Positions 44,701-55,331 of a stretch of 64,000 bases of DNA are shown here, piece after piece; the first letter of the stretch is position 1; each line of letters starts with the position of its first letter. The notes under the pieces are model-generated. The model was not told the DNA's origin, made no database searches, and saw only the letters and a list, made by a program, of their open reading frames with translations. The translations under genes were made by a program, and so were the position numbers. Where the stretch lies: positions 31,514,060 to 31,578,059 of the forward strand of contig NC_081541.1 of assembly GCF_901000735.1 (NCBI RefSeq). The letters are read 5' to 3'. This DNA is from Corylus avellana. Taxonomy: Eukaryota > Streptophyta > Magnoliopsida > Fagales > Betulaceae.

Positions 44701-46857
44701 TAAATTCACCCTGCTTTTTATTGTCGGTTATTTTGTTTTTATCTTGCTGAGGCTACTGTACAAAGGTAAAGTCTTGGACTGATAAATACGAGTGAAAGTT
44801 CAAATTTTGATAGATAAGATTTTGGGTAATGCAAAAAAAGATCAAAAAGGTTTGTCTTGTTGATATTAGATTCAGATTCCCTATTGTTAGGCTGCCCGAA
44901 TAATAAAAAAATTTGGATAGTCTAAGAGAGGGTTGTAGAGTTCACTTATTTCGGGCAAATGAATCCTGCATTCTAAACTATCAGGGAAAGGTAGCTCTTG
45001 TAGGCTGCTCTTTTGAACTGTATTTTTTATGTTATTCGAACGGGCAGCCTAAATTTAACTGGGCATCCTACTTAAACAAACAGATAAATAGGAGTTGGAC
45101 AATGACCCTTCTTTTGTATTTATATTATAAGTAGAAAGCAAAAGTGTGGTGTGACTGTCTTTTTTATGTTATTCGAATGGGCAGCCTAAATTTAACTGGG
45201 CATCCTAATTAAATAAACAGATAAATAGGACTTGGATAATGACCCTTCTTTTGTATTTATATTATAAGTAGAAAGCAAAAGTGTGGTGTGTGAACCACTC
45301 ATTCCAAGACCGTACTTGAATAGGAGTGTGATAATGGTGGTTGGATTCTTTACACTATATAGCTGCTCTGCCTTGTTGGATGTATAACCAATCCAATTAC
45401 GTAGACCCAGAAAATGGGTGGGGATCAGATGCAACGGGCCAATGCATGTGCAAGGAACTATGACTATGAAATACCAATTAGATTAGAGGACAATTGCTGA
45501 GTGGACCATTATTTGTCCATTGGTTATATTTATTATGGAGGAAAATGTTTGGCTACGGTAGCTAGGTTTTACTCTAAATTTATAATTGGTGAAATAATTA
45601 AGAGTGTATAATACTAACAAATTAAATTAACAAGTAAGATAGTCTTTTCATTACATATGTATTTGAAATGGTCTAAATAAAATTGTTAATACCATCAATA
45701 TGTTTTGAGTATGATTACTTACATGTTATTAGGGTATTCAATTTGTGAATGGAAGGTGTTGATTGGGTGTGATGGGGTGAACTCAGTGGTGGCAACGTGG
45801 TTGGGCTTCAAGAAACCAGCTTTCACAGGGAGATCTGCCATAAGGGGCTGTGTAGATATCAAGCACAATCATGGTTTTGGGACCAAGTTCATGCAGTTTT
45901 TTGGAGAAGGTGTTCGAACTGGTTTTATTCCTTGTGGTGATACCACTATCTATTGGTTTTTCACGTGGACTCCATCTTCCTGCAACCAAGGTGAGCCATT
46001 ATTCCAAACTCAGTACTTGCATCAATTCTTTGAGTTGAAGAATAGTTTTCAAAGTCACAAAGTAGAAAAAAGACCATGTATTTAGAGCATGTCTTTTGGG
46101 AACTGTTTTCTAATAATTATACAAACTGCAGCCAGTGTTTGTTTTCTGTCAAGTACCTTAAGCTGTTGTGCATGGAGCTATGCATGCCCTATTTAGGATC
46201 CATTTCAAGTACAATTTATCATATCCAGTACAATTGTAATGCATATTGTTTACTGCTAGCATATATCTGTGGCATTGTCGTTGTAATTGTTATTCATCTT
46301 TGTATCTTGCAGAAAAAGAGATAGAAGATAACCCAGCTGAAATGAGGCGACTTGTGTTAAGCAAGCTAGGAAAAGTGCCTGATGAGGTAAGGGCTTTTAT
46401 TGAAAACACTGATTTGGATGGTTTTATATCATCCCCATTGAGGTACAGACATCCTTGGGAGCTTCTTTGGGGAAATATCAGCAAAGGCAATGCTTGTGTG
46501 GCCGGTGATGCACTCCACCCCATGACTCCAGACATTGGCCAAGGTGGTTGTGCTGCCTTGGAAGATGGTGTTGTCTTGGCCAGGTGTCTTGCTGAGGCGT
46601 TATTGAAAGAACCAAGTGGGGAGAAATTAGCTGAAAAAGAAGAATATAAGAGGAGGATTGAAATGGGGTTGAAGAAGTATGCCAAAGAGAGGAGATGGAG
46701 AAGCATTGAACTCATTAGTACAGCTTATATGGTTGGTTTCATCCAGCAGGGTGATGGAAAAGTGATGTACTTCTTTAGGGATATATTGGCTGCATACATG
46801 GCTGGGTTGCTGTTGAAGAGGGCTGATTTTGATTGTGGGAAGCTCAGCATTTCATAA
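41767..46857 (+). CDS. MO-D: FAD-dependent monooxygenase (MO2/CTF2-like), 413 aa, six exons
   Basis: Exons: 41767-41846, 41918-42064, 43204-43272, 44534-44699, 45756-45990 and 46313-46857 (TAA). All are in phase with GT-AG introns. The protein starts MMEAVDED and carries GAGIAG, IGCDG and [15 protein letters not shown] in the expected places, plus Trp in the [11 protein letters not shown] segment. It is closest to MO-C; exon 6 has one extra Arg codon (KRRIEMG versus KRIEMG). Intron 2 contains a Mutator-type MITE and intron 3 two diverged LTR-like repeats. The downstream part of intron 2 through intron 4 is repeated at 47850-51013 (MO-E). The enzyme class is clear; the substrate, partner and expression are not visible from sequence. 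Confidence 0.94.
42274..42668. mobile_element. Mutator-type MITE with perfect 9 bp duplication TTAAATTTT (MO-D intron 2)
   Basis: The ends GAGAAAATTATAATTTACCC and, complemented, GGGAAAATTACAGTTTACCC match the family at 25418-25825. TTAAATTTT flanks it at 42265-42273 and 42669-42677. The target differs from that of the other copies, so this is an independent insertion. Confidence 0.85.
42770..45517 (+). repeat. Duplicated segment, copy 1 (MO-D intron 2 to intron 4)
   Basis: It matches 47850-51013 closely, from TATATTCTAATAAATGCACC to GTGGACCAYTATTTGTC. The main length difference is a ~405 bp MITE present only in the second copy. Confidence 0.95.
43720..44165. repeat. Two diverged ~200 bp direct repeats in MO-D intron 3 (possible old LTR remnants)
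   Basis: Both contain GCACTATCAY, then ATGAYTGTCTTTTATAAAYCA-like and CTACTCATYTTYYCAA-like blocks (about 43720-43945 and 43955-44165). Such blocks are common near the ends of decayed plant LTRs. They are repeated in the MO-E copy (48790-49235). No ends or duplications can be placed. Confidence 0.4.
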
Positions 46858-46899
46858 ATGCATCCATATGCCCATGTACTAAAGATAAAGTAATTATTG

Positions 46900-47665
46900 T
46901 CATATATATATATAAAAGCCGAGTTTTGACGTAGAGAGTATTTAGAATTACGACACTTGTCCTGAACCCATGTTTTAGAGAATGCCTATAATTGCGACAC
47001 GTGGCGTTATAAAGAATGAACAAGTTTTGGGCATTTAAAATCTAGGGGTTTTATTTGTAATGCATTTAATTATTTTAATGAAGAAAAAAAAAAGGTTCCA
47101 AAATTCTCTCTCTCTCTTTATATATCAATATTGTGAGACAATTAAAATGTAGAAATTTTATTTGTAATATATTTAATTGTCTTGATGAAGAAATATTATT
47201 TGTATTGAAATAAGATAAATGATTTATTTGATTGTATTAAATCTTGATTGAAAGACCAATTTTTTTAAAGAGTTAAGACCTTTTGTCATATATATATATA
47301 TATATAAAAGCCGAGTTTTGATGTAGAGAGTGCTTAAAATTACGACACGTGTCTTGAACCCATGTTTTAGAGAGTGCCTATAAGTGCCACACGTGGCGTT
47401 ATAAAGAATGAACAAGTTTTGGGCATTTAAAACCTAGGAGTTTTATTTGTAATGCATTTAATTATTTTAATGAAGAAAACAAAATGTTCTGAAATTCTCT
47501 ATCTCTTTATATATCAATATTGTGAGACAATTAAAATGTATGAATTTTATTTGTAATATATTTAATTGTCTTAATGAAGAAATATTATTTGTATTGAAAT
47601 AAGATAGATGATTTATTTGATTGCATTAAATCTTGATTGAAAGACCAATTTTTTTAAAGAGTAAA
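46900..47665 (+). repeat. Tandem duplication, two ~385 bp copies downstream of MO-D
   Basis: Each unit starts GTCATATATATATATA...AAAAGCCGAGTTTTGA and runs through AGAGTGCCTATAA-like and GGCGTTATAAAGAATGAACA blocks to GAAAGACCAATTTTTTTAAA. Units begin near 46900 and 47285. The start resembles some plant Helitron 5' regions, but I see no CTRR end. The second unit runs directly into a partial copy of the CT-rich satellite (47657-47749). Confidence 0.8.
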
Positions 47666-47749
47666 CCGATTTTTTAACTCATTATTTTAAAAATTGAACG
47701 GTTCATATTTTTCCTCTCTCTCTATCTCTCTTTTTTCTCTCTCTCTATC

Positions 47750-47849
47750 NNNNNNNNNNNNNNNNNNNNNNNNNNNNNNNNNNNNNNNNNNNNNNNNNNN
47801 NNNNNNNNNNNNNNNNNNNNNNNNNNNNNNNNNNNNNNNNNNNNNNNNN
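47750..47849. other. Assembly gap (100 N)
   Basis: Sequence after the gap begins in the middle of a copy of MO-D intron 2. Confidence 0.99.
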
Positions 47850-48283
47850 TATATTCTAATAAATGCACCAGTTTTAAATCTTGATTATGAAATTGATGAA
47901 AAATATAGATGCTTCACATATGTTTGGTTTTAGATGCTTCCAATGATTTATTAGTGGTCAATATTACTAATACGTTATGATAAGCCTCTTTTAACCACCA
48001 AAACATTATCATTCTTCATGTTAAAGCATGAAACTATCGAAGTTTGAAAAGAAGGTGTTTGACAGAATGTCAAGCTCATGTATTTGGCTGGAATAAAACA
48101 GTCACTCACAATTTGATCTTAGTAATATTCAATTTTATCTTGAGTCCAACTCTATCTTGATATTATCTGTTGGTTGAGAGTTTATCTTGGACGTTTGCTC
48201 CTTGTTCTCTGTTTGAATTTTGGGTCCAATAGAAACTGACTTCCCGGCACACCATATAACTAGCCTCTGAAATCTATGTGCAG

Positions 48284-50180
48284 GAATGTGGCTACCTCTT
48301 CAATTTCTGGACTTCAAACCTCAGAGATGTCATTTGAAGCCAAAGGAAAACAGTGAGCCACAGCGCTTCCAATGGTGCCTCTATAGATTTTGAGCTGTCA
48401 ATTTCTTGGATACATAATAAGGGCCATTGTTTACTGCAATGGTAAAGATTTTGAGCTGTCAAGCACAAGTATGCAGATTAAAGAGAGGCTACTTCATGCA
48501 AAATACAGAATAGGGCCTTCTCCAAGTCATTTCTCTAGTTAGAATGTTAAATGATTAAATTTACCATTTTCTATAAACTTAAGCTTTAGAAATAAGTGGT
48601 GTTTTAATATGGTATTAGAGCGAAGGTCTTGAATTTGAACCTTGTCTCCGTCATTCATACCCCATTTCAGTTAAAAATTTCATGTGTTGAGCCTCGCTTG
48701 TTGGCAAAGGGGAATTTTGAGTCCATACATGAGAAGTGTTATAATATTAATTAAATGAAATTTACCAATTCTTATAAGCTTAAGTGTAATGAGTCAGGGA
48801 AAAACACTCGCCACATCTACACTATCATCCCAAATTGGCCAGTCAATTTGGAGCTTACTCACAGTTTCTCATAGTAAGTAATTAATGTGGGACTTAGTAC
48901 TCATGATTGTCTTTTATAAACTACCCACTTCATGTGGGCTACTCATCTTTCCAATTTAGGACTGAGTTGCTACTTTTTCTCTTAAACCCCTAACGTCCTT
49001 GTTAGGGCCACATTCATACTGTTTGTAACAACTCAGAGAAAAAAGCTAGCCAAATCTGTACTATCACCCCAAAATGATTAGTCAATTTGGAGCTTTTATA
49101 GAATCACTTATAAAGTCAAGTTTTACTTCGTAAGTAAGCAAAGTAAGACTTAGCACCGATGCCTATTTTTTATAAATCACCCACTCCATGTAGACTACTC
49201 ATTTTTTCAATGTGAGACCAGTGTGTTACATTTTTTTGAAATAAATACTGATTTAACACTCAAAACCCCCCTTAAGAGCATCTTTAGCAGTATTTCTAAA
49301 CTAACTTTTTAGTTAAATTTAGCTCTTTTGTTAACTTTTCTTGCTCCAACAGATACTGTAAAATTTAAGGTTTTCCTACTGCTATAGTGAACTTTCATAT
49401 TTACAAGTTACTGTAACAACTTGTAAGTAATGTTTTATTATATTTTCTCTTTCTTTCTATTTTTTTAATCTTTTCTCTCTCCTTTTCTCTTTATTTCTTT
49501 TTATGAGGAAGACAAGGAAATGATAAAAAAATAATAAAATAATATTGAAAAATAATATTTAATTAGAGTAGATAGTTAAAATAGATGTTCTTATTGGAGT
49601 ATGTAGTGAAAAACTAGTAGTTAAAATGAAAAAAGTTGTATTTTGAGTAGTAAAATGAAAACTCTTGCCGGAGATGCTCCAAGTGAAGCAATATTCCGCT
49701 GTACTCTTTTTTGACCCTTCCTTGGGATTGTTGTCATAATGAAATTGTTTTTCTGCTAAAGAAGGCGCCATACAAGTATGTTTTTCCCTGTATCCAAAGT
49801 TTGATCATTACAAGACTCAGAAATTGCTGACTGCTAAAAAAGTATTGCTTAGTTCTGTGTTTCTTCGGAATCATTTGTTTCGAGTACAAAAAAGCAGCTA
49901 TTGTAAGCTTAGGCGACCAAAGTTTATATAGATGCTGACAATTTGGTGTTGATGCTACATATAATCATAATTGAGATGTTTAAGATAAACTGGATATTGC
50001 TGTCTGGTGTGCAGTGGAGACCACGAAATTCGTTGTGTTCAAAGGAAGTTGTTGTTGGAAGCCCTTTCAAACGAACTCCCAAGTGGCACCGTTAGGTTCT
50101 CTTCCAAGGTGGTTACTGTAGAGGAATCTGGCTTCTATAAGCTTGTGCATCTTGCAGATGGAACCATTCTCAAAACCAAA
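48284..50180 (+). pseudogene. MO-E: partial monooxygenase copy, exons 3 and 4 only
   Basis: Exon 3 (48284-48352) and exon 4 (50015-50180) match MO-D. Exons 1-2 would fall in the gap at 47750 and no exon 5 or 6 is found after 51013, where a CACTA-like sequence begins. The last base of exon 4 is A (CCAAA before GTAAAT) where MO-D has G; this is silent (Lys) but is expected to weaken the donor. Intron 3 holds an extra MITE. It could be a truncated pseudogene, or the other haplotype of MO-D carrying transposon insertions and broken by gaps. No functional protein can be read here. Confidence 0.8.
49276..49680. mobile_element. MITE present in MO-E intron 3 but absent at the same site in MO-D
   Basis: The left end GAGCATCTTTAGCAGTATTT and the complemented right end GGAGCATCTCCGGCAAGAGT form imperfect inverted repeats of the GAGCATCTCCAGCAG type (PIF/Harbinger-like). 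MO-D reads CTTAAGTGAAGC at the corresponding empty site (near 44210), with no insert. The exact target duplication is blurred. Confidence 0.75.
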
Positions 50181-51013
50181 GTAAATTCACCCTGCTTTTT
50201 ATTGTCGGTTATTTTGTTTTTATCTTATTGAGGCTACTGTACAAAGGTAAAGTCTTGGACTGATAAATACGAGTGAAAGTTCAAATTTTGATAGATAAGA
50301 TTTTGGGTAATGCAAAAAAAGATAAAAAAGGTTTGTCTTGTTGATATTAGATTCAGATTCCCTATTGTTAAGATTCCCTATTGTTAGGCTGCCCGAATAA
50401 TAAAAAAATTTGGATAGTCTAAGACAGGGTTGTAGAGTTCACTTATTTCGGGCAAATGAATCCTGCATTCTAAACTATCAGGGAAAGGTAGCTCTTGTAG
50501 GCTGCTCTTTTGAACTGTATTTTTTATGTTATTCGAACGGGCAGCCTAAATTTAACTGGGCATCCTACTTAAATAAACAGATAAATAGGAGTTGGACAAT
50601 GACCCTTCTTTTGTATTTATATTATAAGTAGAAAGCAAAAGTGTGGTGTGACTGTCTTTTTTATGTTATTCGAATGGGCAGCCTAAATTTAACTGGGCAT
50701 CTTAATTAAATAAACAGATAAATAGAAGTTGGATAATGACCCTTCTTTTGTATTTATATTATAAGTAGAAAGCAAAAGTGTGGTGTGTGAACCACTCATT
50801 CCAAGACCGTACTTGAATAGGAGTGTGATAATGGTGGTTGGATTCTTTACACGATATCGCTGCTCTGCCTTGTTGGATGTATAACCAATCCAATTACGTA
50901 GACCCAGAAAATGGGTGGGGATCAGATGCAACGGGCCAATGCATGTGCAAGGAACTATGACTATGAAATACCAATTAGATTAGAGGACAATTGCTGAGTG
51001 GACCACTATTTGT

Positions 51014-51390
51014 CACTACAACAAAAATGGGTTTTAGTGACGTGTAAACTATTCATTAATATCTGCTACGTTACCATTTAGTGACGTGGCAATTAATGAC
51101 ACGTTACTAAAATATTTAGTAACATGTAAAACTCTACATGTCACCATTTGGTGACGTGTCATAAATAACACGTTACCAATTTGGTAACGTGTCATAATGG
51201 CACGTTACCAAAATGGTAACGTGTCATTATGACACGTTACTACTTGGTAACGTGTCATAATGGCACGTTACCAAAATGGTAACGTGTCATAATGGCACGT
51301 TACTAATTGGTAATGTGCCATTATGACGTTACCAAATTGGTAATGACACGTTACCAAATTGGTAACGTGTCCAATAAATCGCACGTTACA
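51014..51390. mobile_element. CACTA-like terminus with palindromic subterminal repeats
   Basis: It starts CACTACAACAAAAATGGG, matching plant CACTA termini. It is followed by about ten GGTAACGTGTCATAATGGC-type blocks in alternating orientation (51060-51390), which form long imperfect palindromes, as in CACTA subterminal repeats that bind transposase. I could not find the complementary end (TTTTTGTTGTAGTG) in the window, so the right boundary is unknown and may lie in a gap. Confidence 0.75.
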
Positions 51391-51619
51391 ATATGGTATT
51401 GGGAACCAGCGACCAGCTGGTTTCCAATATTTTTTTTTTCCCCCCTTTTTCTTTCTTTTTTTCCCTCCTATTTTTTTTCTACCTCCTCAGCACAGGCTTC
51501 GAAGAAGAGGGAATTTCCTTTTTTCCTCTCCAGCAACTCATTTCTCTTCTCACAAGCAACTCCTTTTTTCCTCTCTCTCTCCGGCAACTCCTTCCGGCAG
51601 GTTCGGCATTTCTCCGACA
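51391..51619 (+). other. Pyrimidine-rich stretch between the CACTA-like end and the satellite
   Basis: It is nearly all C and T, with CAGCAACTC and CGGCAACTCC motifs. Overlapping open frames (51307-51666, 51359-51634, 51393-51623) reflect the absence of purine-containing stops and have no domain. It may be internal transposon sequence or 5' UTR-like DNA. Confidence 0.4.
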
Positions 51620-51901
51620 TTAACAAAAACATAATCCATTGGCCTAAAATTTCAAATTGGAGGTAATTATTCTTCTTAAAGAGTAAAGAGTAAACCGATT
51701 TTTTTAAAGAGTAAACCGATTTTTTAACTCATTATTTTAAAAAGGGAACAGTTAAAAATTGAACGGTTCATATTTTTTTTTCTCCCACTATCTCTCTTTT
51801 TTTGCTCTCTCTCTCTCTCTCTCTTTTTTCTCTCTCTCCTAGTCATTCACTCTCATTCNNNNNNNNNNNNNNNNNNNNCCCAGTCATTCACTCTCATTCC
51901 A

Positions 51902-51935
<34 letters not shown>

Positions 51936-53263
51936 TTTTTTTTCCTCTCTCTCGACGTCTCTCTCTATTCATTTCAAAGAGAAAGACATCTCTCTCCCTC
52001 CACTCTCCAACATTAATATCTCTCCTCTTTTTTCTTTCTCCACTCTCAAACATTAACAAAAACATAATCTGTTGGCCTAAAAATTCAAATTGGAGATAAT
52101 TATTCTTCTTAAAGAGTAAAGAGTAAACCGATTTTTTTAAAGGATACACCTATTTTTTAACTCATTATTTTAAAAAGTGAACAGTTAAAAATTGAACGGT
52201 TCATATTTTTTTTTCTCTCTCTATCTCTCTTTTTTTGCTCTCTCTCTCTCTCGCTTTTTTACTCTCTCTCCAAGTCATTCACACTCATTCCACATCTCTC
52301 TCTCTCTCTCCTTTTTTTTCCCTCTCTCTCCACGTCTCTCTCTATTAATTTCAAAGAAAAAGACATCTCTCTCCCTCCACCCTCCAACATTAATATCTCT
52401 CCTCTTTTTTCTCTCCATCACTATCTTTTTCTTTCTCCACTCTCCAACATTTACAAAAACATAATTTATTGGCCTAAAAATTCAAATTGGAGGTAATTAT
52501 TCTTCTTAAAGAGAAAAGAGTAAACCGATTTTTTTAAAGCGTAAACCGAGTTTTTAACTCAATATTTTAAAAAGTGAACAGTTAAAAATTGAACGGTTCA
52601 TATTTTTTTTTTCTTTCTATCTCTCTTTTTTTCCTCTCTCTCTCTCTCTCTTTTTCTCTCTCTTCCAATCATTCACTCTCATTCCACATCTCTCTCTCTC
52701 TCTCTCTCCTTTTTATTCCTCTCTCTCTCCACGTCTCTCTCTGTTAATTTCAAAGAAAAGGACATCTCTCTCTCTGCACTCTCCAACATTAATATCTCTC
52801 CTCTTTTTTCTCTCCATCACTATCTTTTTCTTTCTCCACTCTCAAACATTAATAAAAACATAATCCATTGGCCTAAAATTTCAAATTGGAGGTAATTATT
52901 CTTCTTAAAAAGTAAAGAGTAAACCGATTTTTTTAAAGAGTAAACCGATTTTTTCACTCATTATTTTAAAAAGGGAACAATTAAAAATTGAACGGTTCAT
53001 TTTTTTTTTCTCCCTCTATCTCTCTTTTTTTGCTCTCTCTCTCTCTTTTTTTTTTTCTCTCTCTCCAAGTCATTTACACTCATTCCACATCTCTCTCTCT
53101 CTCTCCTTTTTTTTTTCCTCTCTCTCTATTAATTTCAAAGAAAAAGACATCTCTCTCCCTCCACCCTCCAACATTAATATCTCTCATCTTTTTTCTCTCC
53201 ATCACTATCTTTTTCTTTCTCCACTCTCCAACATTTACAAAAACATAATTTATTGGCCTAAAA
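51620..53263 (+). repeat. CT-rich satellite array, plus orientation, ~400 bp unit
   Basis: The anchor GGCCTAAAA occurs at 51641, 52073, 52471, 52870 and 53255, giving spacings of 432, 398, 399 and 385 bp. Each unit contains TTAACTCATTATTTTAAAAA, AATTGAACGGTTCATATTTT, (CT)n tracts, AGTCATTCACTCTCATTCC, and TTCAAATTGGAGGTAATTAT followed by AAAGAGTAAACCGA. A partial unit also lies at 47657-47749. The array is cut by gaps at 51859 and 53264. Open frames inside are CT-repeat artefacts. Confidence 0.92.
51859..51878. other. Assembly gap (20 N) inside the satellite
   Basis: The 18 bp AGTCATTCACTCTCATTC directly before the gap (51841-51858) recurs directly after it (51881-51898), so contig ends probably overlap here. 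Confidence 0.99.
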
Positions 53264-53363
53264 NNNNNNNNNNNNNNNNNNNNNNNNNNNNNNNNNNNNN
53301 NNNNNNNNNNNNNNNNNNNNNNNNNNNNNNNNNNNNNNNNNNNNNNNNNNNNNNNNNNNNNNN
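53264..53363. other. Assembly gap (100 N) at the end of the plus satellite array
   Basis: The flanks do not match each other, unlike those of the other gaps checked. Confidence 0.99.
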
Positions 53364-53534
53364 CTACGTGATTCGTTCTATTTCGAGTGATAATTTTATA
53401 ATTGATATTTTTGGTTGCAAAAATACCACATCACTCATTTCTGTGAGGGAATTTGTTTACTGCTTTCCTTTGCTTATTAAATATGTAATTTGAATGTCAA
53501 CATTAGATTTTGATGTAATGTTCTGTAATACTTA

Positions 53535-53870
53535 CTATACCTTTGCTAGCTTTGGTGGAACTTGGAATATTGGACATTTGGATAACCTGTTTTAATTTTC
53601 ATACATTTGCTAGCTTTGTTGGAACTTGGAATATTGGACATTTGGATAACCTGTTTTAATTTTTATACCTTTGCTAGCTTTGGTGGAACTTGGAATATTG
53701 GACATTTGCATAACCTGTTTTAATTTTTATACCTTTGCTAGCTTTGTTGGAACTTGGAATATTGGACATTTGGATAACCTGTTTTAATTTTTATACGTTT
53801 GCTAGCTTTGTTGGAACTTGAAATATTAGACATTTGGACAACCTGTTTTAATTGTTATACCTTTTTCTGC
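53535..53870 (+). repeat. Minisatellite, ~62 bp unit, about five copies
   Basis: The unit TTTGCTAGCTTTGKTGGAAC plus TTGGAATATTGGACATTTG and ATAACCTGTTTTAATTTTTA repeats in direct orientation. The last copy is the most diverged. Confidence 0.9.
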
Positions 53871-54229
53871 CCTCCCATTGTTTTTGCAGATCTGGTTTTT
53901 GAACAATCATTAAAATGTCCATTTGCATAATCTTAAGTGACAATTCTCCCTTGACAACTTGCAAGGGAGTTAAAAACATCTAACAAATTTTTTTTTTTCA
54001 TTGCATGCAGTGACTCTGTGGGCCTGTGGCAACTAGGGCTGTGTAATTTAGTTGTATTTTTCTTATTGGTCTAATCTTTTATCTCTTTCTGAATTTGATT
54101 ATATTAACTTGTTCATGTAACTAATTTTAAATCATTGAATGTAGAGACTCAGAGAGCCGGTTTGTGGCAACTGCAAGTCTGCAACTGGGAACCAAAATTG
54201 ATGTATTTTGTTTTAAGTAATCTTGTTGT

Positions 54230-54775
54230 TTATGTTCATTTTGAATTTGCTTGTAATCTCTATTATAGGTTCATTTTGAGTTTGCTTGTAATCTCTATTA
54301 TTGGTTCATTTTGAGTTTTCTTGTAATCTATGTTATAGGTTCTTTTTTTTTTTTTCCTTGTAATCTCTATTATAGGTTCATTTTGAGTTTGCTTGTAATC
54401 TCTATTATTGGTTCATTTTGAGTTTTCTTGTAATCTATGTTATAGGTTCTTTTTTTTTTTTTCCTTGTAATCTCTATTATAGGTTCATTTTGAGTTTGCT
54501 TGTATACTCTATTTTTTGTTCATTTTGAGTTTCCTTGTAAAGTTGTAATCTCTATTATAGCTTATAGGTTCATTTTGAGTTTGCTTGTAATTTCTATTAT
54601 AGGTTCATTTTGTGTTTGCTTGTAATCCCTGTTTTTGGTTTATTTTCAATTTGCTTGTAATCTCTATTATAGGTTCATTTTCAATTAGCTTGTAATCTCT
54701 ATTAAAGGTTCATTTAGAATTTGCTTTGTAATACTTGTTATGTTTTTATGTTCATTTCCAATTTGCTTGTAGTTT
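54230..54775 (+). repeat. Minisatellite, ~35 bp unit, about a dozen copies
   Basis: GGTTCATTTTGAGTTTGCTT plus GTAATCTCTATTATA repeats in direct orientation. A higher-order block of ~120 bp including a T-run is itself duplicated (about 54270-54360 and 54390-54460). No coding frame. Confidence 0.9.
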
Positions 54776-54904
54776 GTCACATGGCTGTTTGCTGATGTTG
54801 ATACAATCATGCAATTATATTGAATTTTTATGATGAATTTTGTGTTTTTCTTCACTGAATTTGAATTTTTAGTGATTTTAATTTTCACTTTTTTAAAAAA
54901 AAAA

Positions 54905-55331
54905 AAAAAAAAAACCATTAAACGAGCCTCAAACGGGCCGAGCCACACATTTTAAGGCTCGTGCGACCCGTTAACCTGGCTCGGGCTTGAAAAATTGGAC
55001 CTTTAAACGAGCCTTAAACGGGCCGAGCCACACATTTAAGGCTCGTCTGGCCCGTTAACCGGGCTCGGGCTCGGAAAACTGGAAAGAAATCAACTCATGA
55101 TTTTCAAGCTCGAGCCGAGTCGAGCCACTCGAGTACTTGACTCGGCTCAAATTTTCCGTTCTAGTGAGCCCAAGCTCGATCCTGAGCCAATGTAGTTTCC
55201 AATGAGCCGAGTTCGGGCAATGGTTTTCTACCTCGGCTCGAGCTCGAGACCGGCTCGATTATTTCCCCTCTATAATGAGCCGACCCAATATTGATAAAGT
55301 TCGACTCGGCTCGGCTCATTTACAGCCCTAC
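54905..55331. repeat. GC-rich GAGCCGAGC-type repeat, probable hAT-like remnant
   Basis: Two copies of an AAACGGGCCGAGCCACACAT block (54932 and 55017), many GGCTCG/CGAGCC motifs, and an end reading CTCGGCTCATTTACAGCCCTA. The complement of that end, TAGGGCTGTAAATGAGCCGA, is typical of a widespread plant hAT-like family. I could not place the left end or a target duplication. Confidence 0.55.

Larger units (their letters stand above)
47850..51013 (+). repeat. Duplicated segment, copy 2 (MO-E, partial copy of the MO-D region)
   Basis: It matches 42770-45517. It stops at the CACTACAA terminus of a transposon-like sequence at 51014, where MO-D continues toward exon 5. Confidence 0.95.

Noticed and set aside
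51802..53248. Ser/Leu-rich open frames such as 51802-52056 and 52192-52464 (and their many counterparts in 59069-63253)
   Set aside because: They arise from CT/GA microsatellite tracts, occur in two frames and on both strands of every satellite unit, and have no domain or spliced context.
54034..55331. A complete hAT element from TAGGGCTGTGTAA at 54034 to ACAGCCCTA at 55331
   Set aside because: The left match is short and diverges after nine bases, and no 8 bp duplication fits (GTGGCAAC versus CAGGCGGT).
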